From positions 718,252 to 782,251 of the forward strand of contig CAJNDS010001280.1 of the NCBI GenBank assembly GCA_905221605.1: 64,000 nt of DNA, in the 5' to 3' direction. The notes beneath the pieces were generated by a model. It ran no database searches and was not told where the DNA came from. It worked only from the letters and a program-made list of their open reading frames with translations. Every line of letters begins with the position of its first letter. The first letter of the stretch is position 1. Source of the DNA: Symbiodinium natans (lineage: Eukaryota > Sar > Dinophyceae > Suessiales > Symbiodiniaceae). Shown piece after piece: positions 30,071 to 39,749 of this stretch. Made by a program: the position numbers and the translations under genes.

Positions 30071-31480
30071 AGCAAGGAAACCCTCACCTATTTCATGGCA
30101 AATGCACCCCTGTTGTTCACACGACCCAGGTCTGTTCTAGCCCGTCCCACAGGCCTCAAACCCCACACCCTAAACCCCTAAAGCCTAAATACCCTGGCCC
30201 CGCAAGCAGTTCGCGGCTTGGTCCAACCACCATGACCGCCCGTGATACGAAGCAACAATACTACGAGGCCCTAAAAACCTAATTCCTAAACACCACTACT
30301 TCAACCATAAACGTGAAACCCCAAACCCTAAACCCTAATCCACCTGAGCCCGAAACCCTAAGACCTAAACTTTAATCCACCTGAGCCCGAAACCCTAAGA
30401 CCCTAAACCCGAAACCCTAAACCCTAAACCCTAAACCCTAGACCCTAAACCCTAAACCCTAAACCCTAAAAGCCCTAAACCCTAGGGTCACCTGGCCGAG
30501 GTTGAACTGAACGTTCGGGAGTTGAGGAGTTTAGGGTTTGGGGTTTAGGAGTTTAGGGTTTAGGGTTTAGAGTTTAGGGTTTAGGGTTTAGGGTTTATGG
30601 TAGGGTTCTCTGGGGTTTAGGGTTTGAGGTTTTGAGTTCGGGCTCAGGGTTTCCCAGGTGTACTGTGTCAGGCTTCTCCAAATCCCCAAGACCCAACCCC
30701 TAAGCCCTACTAAACCCTTGAACGCCCCAACCGCAAAATGCCGATCGGGCGTCTCTGCTTCTCAGGGTTGTTGGTTAGGGTTTAGGGTTTGGGGTTTAGG
30801 GTTTAGGAATATCAAACATATCGTATAGACTAACAGTACGACTAAAGTGTGTTCGAGTAAGAATGACGGACACAGTAAGCTTGCTGCATGAACAAGAAAG
30901 CTATAGATCCAACCGAACCATCCCATGAACCCTAAACCCTAAACCCTAAACCCTAAACCCTAAACCCTAAACCCTAAACCCTAAACCCTAAACCCTAAAC
31001 CCTAAACCCTAAACGCAGCCAAGGGGCCGGCCACACGCAGATCCCGACGAGGCAAGTGCTTAGGGCTTAGGGGGCATCTCGGGTTTAGGGTTTAGGGTTT
31101 AGGGTTTAGGGTTTAGGGTTTAGGGTTTAGGGTTTAGGGTTTAGGGTTTAGGGTTTAGGGTTTAGGATCTAGTGTTGTAGGGATTCGGGAGCGTTTAGGG
31201 TGTTGATAGGAGGTATGGGTCTTGTGGTTAAGCTTTCGCGTTGGCCCTTTTGCTGCAATCTCCCGTTTCACTGAGCTCCTTTGGACCTGGTTGTGCATTT
31301 AAGATTTAAGCTTTAGGGTCTAGGGTTTAGGGATTTAGGGTTTAGGGGTTTAGTGGTTCAGGGTTTCTGGCTTAGGGTAGAACTCGGTAGAACTCGAAAC
31401 CCTAAACCGCACTGCAGCTTCGCCACACCTACTAGACCGCCGAAACCCGCCCAACCCCCCCCCCCCCCCCCCCGATCTGC
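30071..31480. repeat. Telomere-like spacer, few weak islands
   Basis: CCCTAAA arrays lie at 30410-30485 and 30925-31012, and a TTTAGGG array at 31080-31165. A weak island near 30225-30265 reads MTARDTKQQYYEA. The 30805-30925 segment is AT-richer unique sequence. A poly-C run (31446-31463) precedes the next exon. Confidence 0.55.
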
Positions 31481-31483
31481 CAG

Positions 31484-31525
31484 GAGTGCTACATGTGCGT
31501 GTGGTCCGAGGACAGGGCAACTTGA
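31484..31525 (+). CDS. Cys-containing exon candidate
   Basis: A poly-C run and CTGCCAG acceptor precede ECYMCVWSEDRAT and TGA. C-x2-C spacing is present. The poly-C run would act as the pyrimidine tract. Confidence 0.4.
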   Translation, partial: ECYMCVWSEDRAT

Positions 31526-31710
31526 GGGGTTACGTTGAGGGTTGAGGATCATGCCGATGGACAACACTCTCTCACCCAAGCATGACAGGTACCTAAACTC
31601 TGGGAAGCCCCGTCATTTCACGCCTAAACCTTAATCATTCTAACCAGAAATCTCAAACGCTAAGCCCTAAACTAACCTAAACCCTAAGCCGTAGACCCCA
31701 TTTCGTGCAG

Positions 31711-31757
31711 ACATATCTGCGAACACAGGTGTTACCGTGCCAGTGCTTCAGCCAAAG
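31711..31757 (+). CDS. Exon candidate, unknown protein
   Basis: A TTTCGTGCAG acceptor precedes TYLRTQVLPCQCFSQ and ends AAG before GTTGGT. Confidence 0.4.
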
Positions 31758-32314
31758 GTTGGTCATCAGGCTGTTTTAGGGTTTAGGGTTCAGGGTTTGG
31801 GGTTTAGGGTTTGGGGTTTAGGGTTTAGGGTTTTGGGTTCAGGGGTAGGGCTTAGGGTTAAGGGTTAGGGCTTGAGGTGAAGGGTTTGGGGGTTTGGGGC
31901 TAGTAGGTCGGCACAGGCAACTATCCGTCGCAAGCATATAGACAGAACCCAAACCTTACACAACCTAAAGCCCAAAAACCCGACAACCTAAACACCGCTA
32001 CCCGAATCTTTCCTAAACCCTAAGGCCTGTTTGCCTAAACCCATTTTATGAACCCGAACCCCTAAACCCTAAACCCCAAGCCCTATACTCGCACCAGTGT
32101 AAACGCCCCGATTCTAAACGCCCACGGAAGCCTTGATCCCCTGGGCTAAAATGTGCTGTGAGCCCAAGCAAACCAGCTCCCTGACCCCTAAACCCACAAC
32201 CCTCAGAGTGCAGGGTCTAGGGTACCTAAACCCGCAACCCTAAACCCTAAAAACTAAACCCTAAACCCTAAACCCTAAACCCTAAACCCTACATGTACAG
32301 CCTGCCCTGTTTAG
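31758..32314. repeat. Degenerate telomere-like spacer
   Basis: TTTAGGG derivatives lie at 31775-31890 and CCCTAAA derivatives at 31930-32290. No coding island is supported. Confidence 0.5.
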
Positions 32315-32409
32315 GACTTGAGCCTTGGCTGGACGATGCCCATCTGGTCTCTGCGCGAGAGCCCGCTGACGCTCCTGTGCCGCTGGCGCATTTCTTTTGG
32401 GATCCTATG
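32315..32409 (+). CDS. Exon candidate, unknown protein
   Basis: A TGTTTAG acceptor precedes 31 codons, LEPWLDDAHLVSAREPADAP then VPLAHFFWDPM, ending ATG before GTTAGG. CCCTAAA lies upstream and TTTAGGG downstream. This is a strong coding island. Confidence 0.55.
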
Positions 32410-32528
32410 GTTAGGGTGTAGGGTTTAGGGTTTAGGGTTTGGGATTTAGGGTTATAGGGTTTGGGGTTTACCCTGTATCCTACCCTAAACCCTAAATCCT
32501 GACCCCTAAACCCTGAACCCTAAACCGC

Positions 32529-32605
32529 CTGTACCTACATGGTATGTACTTGGGGAATACTTGGCCTTAAAGTGCCTCCTATATAGGAAGTTTGGGGGCC
32601 CTTAT
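32529..32605 (-). mobile_element. Family A MITE-like element, diverged
   Basis: It keeps GTACCTACATGG, ACTTGGCCTTAAAGTGCCTCC and GTTTGGGGGCCC but lacks a clean right end. Confidence 0.5.
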
Positions 32606-32730
32606 GGTAAGCAGGTCAAAGCATGCTAAACCCTAAACCCTAAACCCTAAACCCTAAACCCTAAACCCCAAAGTACATAGTACACTCCCGACCCAGAGTC
32701 CTGCCCAAGCAGCCCTTGACTCCTTCTTGT

Positions 32731-32820
32731 ATCTAGGACCCAGAGTAGGCCCTTATTCCCGTTTAGCGTTTCTGTCCCCTCTAAGGCAAAAAGCGCACCC
32801 AACCAAACCATAGTCACCCT
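32731..32820. mobile_element. Family C-related MITE-like element
   Basis: It starts ATCTAGGACCCAGAGTAGGC and contains AAAAAGCGCACCC, as at 26708 and 42845. It is truncated on the right. Confidence 0.5.
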
Positions 32821-33141
32821 GTTTAGGGTTTAGGGTTTAGGGTTTAGGGTTCAGGGTAAAACCTGAACTCCGATTCTTATGGGCACCCCCACCCCCCCAC
32901 CCACCCTCATAGCCTCCCAGTCAACACTCAACATAGGGTTTAGGGTTTCGTGCTTAAGGCCCAAAGCGCGCCTTGAATAAGAAGGGGCTTCTTGCTCTTG
33001 GGGTCTTAAAGGGAGCTCGGGACCCTATAAAAGCCCAAACCCCCTAAACCCTATGTAGACCCCCCCTAAACCCTAAACCCTAAACCCTACACCCTACACC
33101 CTAAACCCTAAACCCTAAGCCCCTCCTATGCCTTGATGACA

Positions 33142-33191
33142 GGAGCTACACGATGGAGCTGCAGGTGCTGTTGTATAGCAACTTGGCATGA
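33142..33191 (+). CDS. Short exon candidate
   Basis: A GATGACAG acceptor precedes SYTMELQVLLYSNLA and TGA. It is short and unassigned. Confidence 0.3.
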
Positions 33192-33330
33192 TAAACTCTG
33201 GGTTGGGGGTTCAGGGAACGGGGGAACCCCAAACCATAAACCCTAAACCCTATAAACCCCAAATCCCTCAAACTCTAAAACCCTAAAAACCCTAAACCTG
33301 ACCCCCCTAAAACCCCAAACCCTAAGCCCT

Positions 33331-34663
33331 GGTGCTTGTACTACATGCTGACGACCCAGTATTGCTCTGGTCAAGTTCGGGGGCTGCACAAGCTGCTCTG
33401 GACTGCATGGCTAAATGGGCATTTTTGCACAAGGCGGCATTTCACGTAGGCCCTGACAAAACAGTTGCACTGGTTCCTGACTCAGCCGTGGGGCCGGGGC
33501 TAGTCATGAATATTCCTGGCAATCTGCCGTGCGCCATTCATGATAAACAGCGCCATCGCTGGCTGGGCCTTTTGTGGCCGGCTGACCTGGACTTCCTCCC
33601 GTGCCTCTCTGCTCAACTTGGTCAAGCTGGTCAAATTGTCGCCAACATTTCAGGCCTCATGGAATCCGGGGGCTTGCCGCTGTGTTTTGCCCTAATGCTC
33701 TTTGAGGCCAAGGTGCAGGGTCTCCTTCGTTTCGGCCGCTGGCTTCTCGCTACTTCCGAAGGCGCTTTGGATATGTACGACAAGGCCTTCAACCGCTGGA
33801 GCTGTGCCTTGCTCGGCAGCCCGCCCTGGAGGTCACCCGCTGTGGCACATCTGGAATTAGGTTGGCAGCTCATGGGCCGCCACCGTGCTGTTCTTGATGT
33901 GGCGAAGCGAAGGGCAAAGCTGTGGTGCATGGCAAATGAGGACATCTACGCCCAGATGTTTCGCAGGGCCTTGGCCTGCCCGGAATCATGGTCTGCCAAA
34001 AGCCTGGAGCTCCTCAAGCAGTATGACATCCCGGACTTCCCAGAAGCAGGTTGTTGCTCGCTCGCTGCTTATGCCAGTCTTGTCCGGTCTCGCCTTTGTT
34101 CTGCTGCTGTCTCCTCCCTTGTGCTCTCCTGCGCGTCGCACTCCGTGCCGTTCCCCTGGTCGGTCCTCTCGTCGGGTCCCTCCTCGGCTCCTGCCTCCCT
34201 GCTGCGCCTGCGCCTCCCCTGGTCTGCTCTTGTGGGTCATCGCGCCCTCTGTCAACTCCGTGCTGGTACGGTACACCTTTCCCACGTCGATGGCCACCGC
34301 TCGGCTGCCAAGGTAAGGTGTTGCGTGTTCTGCGGGAAGAAGACCTATGCGCCCTATATCCATGTGTTAGGTGAATGCTTCGTAAGCCTCTCTCCAGGCC
34401 TGCCGGACCCGGGTCCGAACCTTCCGCCAAGGGACCGCGCGCGGTTGCTCTTAAATGTGCAGGCCTCCAACGCTAATTATGTTTGCCGATGTGGCGCATG
34501 TGGCACTGATGATTGTGCAAGAGAGCATGGCATTCTGGACAAAGAAAAAGCGTGCGTAATTCCTGCTGTGCCCCCTCCCGAGTCCGGCTTGCCTGTCTCG
34601 TGTGGGGAAGGTGATGGTGCTCCACACCCTCGATCTGTCGCGACTACGTCTCGCGTCCGCTGA
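33331..34663 (+). CDS. 5'-truncated LINE reverse transcriptase
   Basis: This long + strand frame (about 443 codons) starts abruptly after CCCTAAGCC repeat. The opening VLHADDPVLLWSS is the catalytic motif C region (usual form YADD, here HADD, both Asp kept). A Lys motif, HVGPDKTVALV, follows near residues 41-51, then the thumb-like FEAKVQGLLRFGRWLL and WSCALLGSPPWRSP. A C-terminal cluster C331-x2-C334-x9-H344-x4-C349 looks zinc-binding. The fingers and motifs A and B are missing, so it cannot be a complete polymerase. A decayed relative lies at 18.7 kb. The family is a non-LTR retroelement, probably of dinoflagellate type. Confidence 0.85.
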
Positions 34664-34886
34664 GGTGTGTTTGGGGCAGGGGACCATCCCCTTTGCGCAC
34701 CGCCAATAAAACATGTCCTGCTGCTCCCTTTGCCCCACTGCCCACCATCTGTCCGTGTGGGGCCCACATGTGTCCCTCTCTGACGATCTGTGGGTGTTGG
34801 GTCAGGATCTGCAGAGGAGGCTCCCCTGCCTCCACCCACTGCCCGGTCCGCACCTGCTGACTGGCAACACCACCACCACCACCACC
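34664..34886 (+). mobile_element. LINE 3' UTR with (CAC)n tail
   Basis: About 220 bases of unique sequence follow the stop, including AATAAAAC. They end in ACACCACCACCACCACCACC before CCCTAAA repeat resumes. A simple-repeat tail is typical of LINE 3' ends. Confidence 0.65.
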
Positions 34887-35008
34887 TAACACCCTAAACC
34901 CTAAACCCCAACACCCTAAACCCTAACACCCTAAACCCTAAGCCCTAAAACCCTAACACCCTAAACCCTAAACCCTAAACCCTAGACCCCTTCGGGCCGG
35001 GCCCCCAG

Positions 35009-35057
35009 ACATGGACCTGGCGAAGTCGATTTGCGGCATCCTTGGTATGGTGAACTG
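35009..35057 (+). CDS. Exon candidate split by an insertion, part 1
   Basis: A CCCCCAG acceptor precedes MDLAKSICGILGMVN, after which TGA follows in frame. The last 11 bases, ATGGTGAACTG, recur at 35144-35154. Removing the 97 bases between them continues the frame into part 2. Confidence 0.6.
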
Positions 35058-35154
35058 ATTTAGGGTTTCGACTTTGGGGTTTAGGGTTTAGGGTTAAGAT
35101 CCTTAAGGTACGACCGTAGGGGTACGAGTCTTCATCCCTTGAGATGGTGAACTG
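35058..35154. mobile_element. 97-bp direct-repeat-flanked insertion (introner-like)
   Basis: The insert carries TTTAGGG derivatives and unique sequence and is flanked by the direct repeat ATGGTGAACTG (35047-35057 and 35144-35154). It interrupts an otherwise open frame. Confidence 0.65.
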
Positions 35155-35212
35155 GTTCTCCTGGATGCTGGGCGGCTTCGCTGGTGACGCACACCCTGAC
35201 ACAGACCGCAAG
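35144..35212 (+). CDS. Exon candidate split by an insertion, part 2
   Basis: The frame reads MVNWFSWMLGGFAGDAHPDT then DRK and ends before GTTAGG. It shares MVN with the end of part 1. Confidence 0.6.
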
Positions 35213-35359
35213 GTTAGGGTCTAGGGTCTAGGGTTTAGGGTTTAGGGCTTAGGGTTTAAGGTTCATAAGGTTTAGGGTTTAGGGTTTAGGGTTCATAAGG
35301 TCTAGTGTTTAGGGTTAAGGGATTAGGGTTTAGGGTTCAGGGTTTAGGGTTTAGCCCAG

Positions 35360-35495
35360 GTTTGAAGCATCCGACCTGGTGTTCTTGCGCGTTCAGTCTG
35401 AAACACAACAACTCTGCGTGGCTGGCTACGCCAAAGATGAGACTGCACGCGGGCTGGGGGATGGGGAAGAACGTCGTCATGGTCACCAGCTTGGG
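35360..35495 (+). CDS. Exon candidate, two possible frames
   Basis: From a GCCCAG acceptor one frame reads FEASDLVFLRVQSETQQLCV onwards to a TAG in the repeat. From a second acceptor (GTTCAG, exon start 35397) another frame reads NNSAWLATPKMRLHAGWGMG then KNVVMVTSLG with higher GC3 and a GTGTAG donor. I favour the second. Confidence 0.5.
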
Positions 35496-35557
35496 GTGTA
35501 GGGTTTAGGGTTTAGGGTTTGGGATTTGGGGTTTGGGGTTTGGGGTTTGGGGTTTAG

Positions 35558-35623
35558 CTGCAAATGTCAGCTGAGCATGTTCTCCTCTTTGGTGAGATGA
35601 TGTTCAAGGACCTTCTTTACAGG
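35558..35623 (+). CDS. Exon candidate, unknown protein
   Basis: The acceptor is TTTAG from the repeat. The frame reads LQMSAEHVLLFGEMMFKDLL then Y. The donor is unclear (GTGGTC). Confidence 0.45.
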
Positions 35624-35684
35624 GTGGTCAGGGTTTAGGGTTTAGGGTTTAGGGTTTAGGGTTTAGGGTTTAAGGTGTAGGGTT

Positions 35685-35786
35685 TGGGTCCATGTACCTA
35701 AACGGGAGTCCTTGGGCCTTAAAGTACTTCCTGTATAAGGACTTTGGGACCCAAGTATACAATAATGAGGTATGTGGACCCTTAGG
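35685..35786 (-). mobile_element. Family A MITE-like element, well-preserved, inverted
   Basis: The ends GGGTCCATGTACCTAAAC and GAGGTATGTGGACCC are inverted. The interior is the reverse complement of the 20784 copy. Confidence 0.8.
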
Positions 35787-36061
35787 AGTTTATGGGGTTT
35801 ATAGGGTTTATAGGGTTTGGGGCTTAGGGTTTATACTTAAGGTTTAGGATTTAGGGTTTGCCAACACCCTCAACACTACAGCCTAACCTCGAGGGTTCAG
35901 GTTTCATGAATCGATGTGTCTAGGGTACAGGGTTTAGGGTTTAGGGTGGTTTAGGGAGATTCGAGCCGTGAGCGTCATGCCAAGAATGCGCCAGCATTAA
36001 ACCCTACACCCTGCACCCTAAACCCTAAACCCTAAACCCTAAACCCTAAACCCTAAACCAG

Positions 36062-36150
36062 CTGGGCCTCGATGTCCCGGTCACTGCCCTGGCTCCCCAA
36101 AAACAGCAAAAATCTGAGCGACTCTGGGTGCGCATTTTGGGAATTTTCGG
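36062..36150 (+). CDS. Exon candidate, unknown protein
   Basis: An AAACCAG acceptor precedes LGLDVPVTALAPQKQQKSER then LWVRILGIF, ending before GTTTAGG. CCCTAAA lies upstream and TTTAGGG downstream. Confidence 0.5.
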
Positions 36151-36277
36151 GTTTAGGGTTTCGGGCTGCGGGTTTAGGGTTTCGGGTTTCGGGTTTAGGG
36201 TTTGGGGTTTAGGGCTTAGGGTTCAAGTATCCCCAAGGCCCTAAACCCTAAGCCAAGGTACCCAAAAATCCCTGCAG

Positions 36278-36349
36278 GGATGCCTAGGTTCCGGCAAGCT
36301 GCTGCTTTTCCGTCGAAATCAAAATGCAAAAGACCTGGCACACCAGAGG
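36278..36349 (+). CDS. Exon candidate with a GxxGSGK-like string
   Basis: A CCTGCAG acceptor precedes GCLGSGKLLLFRRNQNAKDL then AHQR. The GCLGSGK string resembles a P-loop but a second frame (MPRFRQAAAFPSKSKCKRPG) is also open, so no ATPase is claimed. Confidence 0.35.
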
Positions 36350-36525
36350 GTTTAGGGTTTAGGGTTTAGGGTCTAGGGTTTAGGGGTTTAGGGTTTGGGG
36401 GTTTGGGTTTGTGGGTTTCGGGATTTAGGGGTTTAGGGGTTTCGAGGATGTGGTGTTTTTGGGTTTAGGGGGCTTAGGGTTGTTCATGATGCTGAAGCCA
36501 CATTCTTAAACCTTGAGACCCCAAA

Positions 36526-36592
36526 CGCTTTGACGGCTACTTTGCCTCGACCGCCCAGGCAACCCGCCTGCCCCGGCCAGCGCGGGCAAGGC
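36526..36592 (+). CDS. Exon candidate, unknown protein
   Basis: The frame reads FDGYFASTAQATRLPRPARA and ends before GTTTAGG. The acceptor is not clear. Confidence 0.35.
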
Positions 36593-36599
36593 GTTTAGG

Positions 36600-38000
36600 G
36601 ATTTAAGGCTTTAGGGTTTGGGGCTAAACCCTACACCCTAAAACCGGCCTAAAACCCCCAAAGCCCTAGACCCCTCTGCTAGCAGGGCGCAGGCTATTTT
36701 CGCCTAGTATAGTGCGAGCCTGCTGTGCTGAAAGGTTATCGTCACTTCTGGCCGCAAGGTCGACACATCCCAGTTTTTGCGATGCTTGTGGAAAAGACAG
36801 GGACACCCAAAGAGCCCAATATCCCTTAATTATTAGGAAAATACCTTCAATTATACTCAGGATCCCTATGTAGTTTACGGTAATTATGTTCCTAAATTAG
36901 GGGGGGTTGGGGCTCTGTGGGTATTAGACTTTTGGAAGATTAGGACATCATTCGAGATATTGGGGCACGTACACTCCTCATAGAATTTGGGCCATCACGA
37001 CCTAACCCTCTCGACCCTTCACCCCCAACGAGGCACCCCTAACTTTGGCCAACATCTCTGTATCCTCGAAGGGTACTTCTAAACCCCATCTATCACAGCA
37101 TTTCTAAAGCCCCCGACGTCCTCTAAGTAGGCTTATAAGTTACGCAAAACCCTAAACCCTGGACCCCTATTCAAGTTGAGGTATACTAGGATGCCCAGTA
37201 GTACCCTTATTCCCTTTTTGGGGGGTTTAGGTCCCCTTTTAAACCCCTTTAAGCAAAAAAGGGCACCCTTGTTAAGCCTAGGTTACTGGGCAGCCACCCT
37301 AAACCCTAAACCCTAAACCCTAAACCCTAAGCCCTAAGCCCTAAGCCCTAAGCCCTAAGCCCTAAACCTAGTAGAAGTAAGCCGTGACCACGACGCTCGA
37401 TTCGACCGGTGATTGCAGTCTCTGCTCACAAGCTGCGGCATCGAGATGGGGGGGGTTTAGGGTTTAGGGTTTAGGGTCTAGGGTCCAGGGTTTTGGGTTT
37501 TGGGTGTTTGGGTTTTTGGGGTTGGGGGGTGTCCTTCAAGGGTTTCTGACTCTTAATTCCCCCTAAGGTTGTACCACCAAAGGCTCCCCGTAGTAGAGTC
37601 CTCATATGGCCAGTATACTACCTTGTAAGGATCTTAAAAAAACCAAAACAGAAGGTTACAACCTTAAGGGTACCCTGTCCAAGTTTCACCCCTAGAGTCC
37701 TGAGTCCCTTGCATGTAAGGTTTAGAGTTTAGGGTTTTGAGGTTTAGGGTTTCGGGGTTTGGGGGGTTTAGGGGTTTAGGGTTTCAGGGCTTAGGGTTTA
37801 GGATTTAGGCTCGAGGATTTCGGGGTGAGGATTCAGGGTTTTAGGGTTTAGGGTTCACGGCAGTTCGCTTTCGGATTTCGGGTTTGGGGCCCAGTGGCCC
37901 AGTATCCCGGGGAGCTGAATTCAATTCAGATCTCCTGTCTCCTTCAACCCTCCACCCTAAACCCTAAACCCTAAACCCTAAACCCTAAACCCTAAACCCC
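36600..38000. other. Long spacer with family C element and repeats
   Basis: Unique, AT-richer sequence fills 36670-37140. A family C copy lies at 37185-37295 and CCCTAAA/CCCTAAG repeat at 37297-37370. Weak islands at 37375-37455 (SLLTSCGIEM after TTGCAG) and 37895-37950 may be exons. TTTAGGG derivatives lie at 37450-37530 and 37715-37860. Confidence 0.5.
37185..37295. mobile_element. Family C MITE-like element, well preserved
   Basis: The left end is TAGGATGCCCAGTAGTACCC and the right end GCCTAGGTTACTGGGCAGCC, with CAAAAAAGGGCACCCTTGTT before the right end. It closely matches 49614-49730. Confidence 0.8.
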
Positions 38001-38004
38001 CCAG

Positions 38005-38099
38005 AAAGACCCGCGGCCTGCGCGAGGTCGACAGCCCAAGAAAAGGCAAGTTTAATTTTTTCCGGGGCGGCCACGACGCCTTCGCAAAGCAGGCAGCAG
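38005..38099 (+). CDS. Exon candidate, unknown protein
   Basis: A CCCCCCAG acceptor precedes KTRGLREVDSPRKGKFNFFR then GGHDAFAKQAA, ending CAG before GTTTAGG. CCCTAAA lies upstream and TTTAGGG downstream. This is a strong island. Confidence 0.55.
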
Positions 38100-38163
38100 G
38101 TTTAGGGGGTTAGGGTTGAGGGTTTAGGGTCTGGGGTTTATAGGGTTTAGGGGAGGGAGGGTG

Positions 38164-38263
38164 ACTGGGTTTTTGGAGTACCACGCTTTAATTGGTTCCG
38201 GGTTCCTATTGCAGCTACTTATACCTAAAAAGTATATACTTTTTTTCAGGGTCTGCTCCAAAG
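38164..38263. mobile_element. Family D MITE-like element
   Basis: The ends CTGGGTTTTTGGAGTACC and GGGTCTGCTCCAAAG are inverted, with GCAGCTACTTATACC and AAGTATATACTTTT inside. Confidence 0.75.
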
Positions 38264-38498
38264 TAGGGGGAGGCATGCCAGCCCTGTGGGGGTGCAGGGT
38301 GTAGGGCTTTGGGGGGATTGGGCTTCGAATATCCGTCTTTTTCTTTTTACGGCCTGAAGTTTTTGCGCTAGGTCCCTCGGTCTAGGGTGTGTGGCTTTGG
38401 GCATGGTACCATCCAATCCATGACGTGGGTCAACCGAGCTCTTTCAAGAAGAGCCGCGTGCCTCTGCGAGCGTTTTTTTTGTTTTCTTTTCTGAAGGG

Positions 38499-38619
38499 TT
38501 CCTGAGCTTGAAGGGCCTGCTGCATGTATGGTTCAGGATGTAGAGTTCAGGGTTTTAGGGTCCGAGCTGTTTTGTTTGATTCCTGAGGCTGAAGGGCTTG
38601 CTGCATGTATGGTTCAGGG
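38499..38619. repeat. 40-bp direct duplication
   Basis: TTCCTGAGCTTGAAGGGCC and its continuation CTGCATGTATGGTTCAGG (38499-38540) recur with two changes at 38579-38618, immediately before a family B element. Confidence 0.75.
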
Positions 38620-38723
38620 TTGGGATGTTCCCCCTTATCCTAACTGTCCTTAGTAGGGATTCTAATGGGGGGGTACTATAATCCCCATTAAGAACAGTTC
38701 GTATACAGGGGGAGCATCCCAAG
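38620..38723. mobile_element. Family B MITE-like element, complete
   Basis: The termini TTGGGATGTTCCCCCTTAT and GTATACAGGGGGAGCATCCC are inverted repeats around a core TAACTGTCCTTAGTAGGGAT. Confidence 0.8.
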
Positions 38724-38912
38724 TTTAGGGCTGGGAGTTCTGGGTTTTAGGGTATAGGGTTTTGGGAGTAAGCTTTAAGGTTCAAGTCCTGACCCAAAAC
38801 CCTGAACCTTTTGCTATGGATCATAGCTCAGGACCCGACCCTACCCTACCCTGTGCCGCCCTAAACTCTGTGACCCTAGAACCCTAAACCCTAAGCCCTT
38901 AACCCTCGGCAG

Positions 38913-38981
38913 GACAACAAACCGGTTAAGCTGGGCGTTTTTCGCGAGTCCCTGGGCCGGGGCCTCGCCATCTGCAGGGAG
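38913..38981 (+). CDS. Exon candidate directly before a palindromic element
   Basis: A CTCGGCAG acceptor precedes DNKPVKLGVFRESLGRGLAI then CRE. The palindrome at 38980 begins immediately and supplies a GTTCAT donor. Confidence 0.5.
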
Positions 38982-39121
38982 GTTCATGGTACTTACTAAC
39001 CAATTATAACTGTACTTATAACCCTACTTATAATACCCCTAAAGGGCCTTATAGGGGTTATCCCACTTATAAGTAGGGTTATAAGTACAGTTATAATTGG
39101 ATAGTAAGTACCATGAACCTT
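38980..39121. mobile_element. Family E element: 142-bp near-perfect palindrome
   Basis: The left arm from AGGTTCATGGTACTTACTAA to CCCTACTTATAA and the right arm from TTATAAGTAGGG to TAGTAAGTACCATGAACCT differ at about one position over 53 bases, with a loop of about 35 bases. TGCAGGG flanks it on both sides (38973-38979 and 39126-39132). Confidence 0.9.
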
Positions 39122-39140
39122 CAAGTGCAGGGTTGTAGAG

Positions 39141-39325
39141 ATGAGGGTTGGGTTACGGGGTTGCCCTAAACCCCTTTTGGGAGGCTTCGGGGCTTTGGGT
39201 TTAATGGCATCACCATGGGGTTCGGAGGGCCCATGGGACTCCAATCTCACTTTAGCCCACACGAATATGTTGTCTAAACTTGTGGCACGGCTCCGAATAA
39301 GAGTCCAGGAATACTCCAGAACCCT
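39141..39325 (+). CDS. Weak open island
   Basis: A + strand frame is open across the segment (for example LTLAHTNMLSKLVARLRIRV) but the minus strand is open too and no splice sites stand out. Confidence 0.2.
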
Positions 39326-39430
39326 AAGGGTCAAGATACCTCATCACTGTATACTTGGGCCCCAAAGTCCTGATATAGGAGGTACTTAAAGGCCCAAGTA
39401 CTCCCTGTTTAGGTACATGGACCCTTGGGG
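39325..39430. mobile_element. Family A MITE-like element
   Basis: The ends AAGGGTCAAGATACCTCAT and TTTAGGTACATGGACCC bracket ATACTTGGGCCCCAAAGTCC and AAAGGCCCAAGTACTCC. Confidence 0.8.
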
Positions 39431-39562
39431 TAATATGGTAGCAGAGATCCGCGGATGGTCTTAGACAAAGTCTTCAGATTACATCAAGGGGGGGGGGGGG
39501 CGAAACCGTGCTACGTAGCCTGATCTAAGGCGATTTTTGCTTTTGACCCCGCAACCCCCTAG

Positions 39563-39663
39563 ACTTAAGCGAAGACATGGCAGCCTTGTACCAGGAGGTC
39601 AACCAGAATGCTCCGAAAGACTTTGATGATTTGCACAAGCTTTGTGCGGGCAAAGGCCTCTGA
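39563..39663 (+). CDS. Terminal exon candidate, helical
   Basis: After CCCCCTAG the frame reads LSEDMAALYQEVNQNAPKDF then DDLHKLCAGKGL and TGA (39661). It is amphipathic and strongly coding-like. It is followed by non-repeat sequence and CCCTAAA. Confidence 0.6.
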
Positions 39664-39749
39664 AGGAATTTAGACCGCAGAGTTACCTTAACCCTAAACC
39701 CTAGACCCTAGACCCTAAACCCTAAACCCTAAACCCTAAAGAAGGCCAG

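Noticed and set aside
36278-36349. P-loop ATPase exon (GCLGSGK)
   Set aside because: A second frame is equally open, no other ATPase motif lies nearby, and a single GxxxxGK-like string is weak evidence.
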